NCBI GenBank assembly: GCA_001805655.1
Contig: MHGR01000057.1
Coordinates: 1-23,980, forward strand
Direction of reading: 5' to 3'
Source: Omnitrophica WOR_2 bacterium RIFCSPHIGHO2_02_FULL_52_10
Lineage (GTDB): Bacteria; Omnitrophota; Gorgyraeia; Zapsychrales; Zapsychraceae
DNA length: 23,980 nucleotides
Both the position numbers and the translations under genes were made by a program. The notes below the pieces were generated by a model. It did not search any database and had not been told where the DNA came from. It worked only from the letters and a program-made list of their open reading frames with translations. Below are positions 23,953-23,980 of this stretch, piece by piece. Position 1 is the first letter of the stretch, and every line of letters begins with the position of its first letter.

Positions 23953-23980
23953 AGCAATGTTTCTTCCCGGCTCTTGAAGA

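Noticed and set aside
1-23980. CRISPR arrays, tRNA/rRNA genes, insertion sequences
   Set aside because: No regularly spaced repeats, no cloverleaf or rRNA-like segment, no transposase motif or terminal repeats seen.

Overview
This window is about 24 kb of a Gram-negative bacterial chromosome with moderate GC. All convincing genes lie on the + strand and are tightly packed, often with start and stop codons overlapping. ADP-heptose epimerase, two lipoproteins, c-di-GMP signalling and a B12/radical-SAM enzyme point to a free-living diderm. The style suits an uncultured lineage such as Omnitrophota or a neighbouring phylum, but that placement is an impression, not a demonstration.

Layout. (1) 1-778: end of thymidylate synthase followed by dihydrofolate reductase, the dTMP/folate pair. 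(2) 779-1125: non-coding, with two hairpins, one of them terminator-like. (3) 1126-2304: response regulator fused to an EAL phosphodiesterase. (4) 2305-2822: a promoter-like site and the decayed remnant of an ArsP/DUF318-type permease. (5) 2823-7847: an alpha-glucan operon of branching enzyme, GH57 enzyme and amylomaltase. (6) 7969-12565: envelope and central metabolism genes (lipoprotein, HldD, membrane-anchored coiled-coil protein, second lipoprotein, a short pyruvate kinase) ending in a PadR regulator. (7) 12743-window end: a long operon-like cluster behind a good sigma-70 promoter with a palindromic operator.

The cluster in (7) is the most interesting part. In order it encodes an acyl/aryl-CoA ligase, a nucleoside phosphorylase, an MtnA-type sugar-phosphate isomerase, a half-size catalytically dead isomerase paralogue, a class II aldolase fused to an SCP2 lipid-binding domain, an unknown 175-aa protein, an aldehyde dehydrogenase, a B12-binding radical SAM enzyme, a small PCP_red-like protein, a ketopantoate-reductase-like enzyme, a FabF-type ketosynthase and the start of a second ketosynthase. 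Phosphorylase, isomerase, aldolase and aldehyde dehydrogenase are the same reaction types, in pathway order, as the DHAP shunt for 5'-methylthioadenosine/5'-deoxyadenosine and the fluoroacetate pathway. They would turn a 5'-substituted adenosine into DHAP plus a two-carbon-extended aldehyde and then an acid. The ligase and ketosynthases could then activate and extend that acid. The SCP2 domain suggests a hydrophobic, lipid-like substituent. The pathway is inferred; the domains and gene order are read from the sequence.
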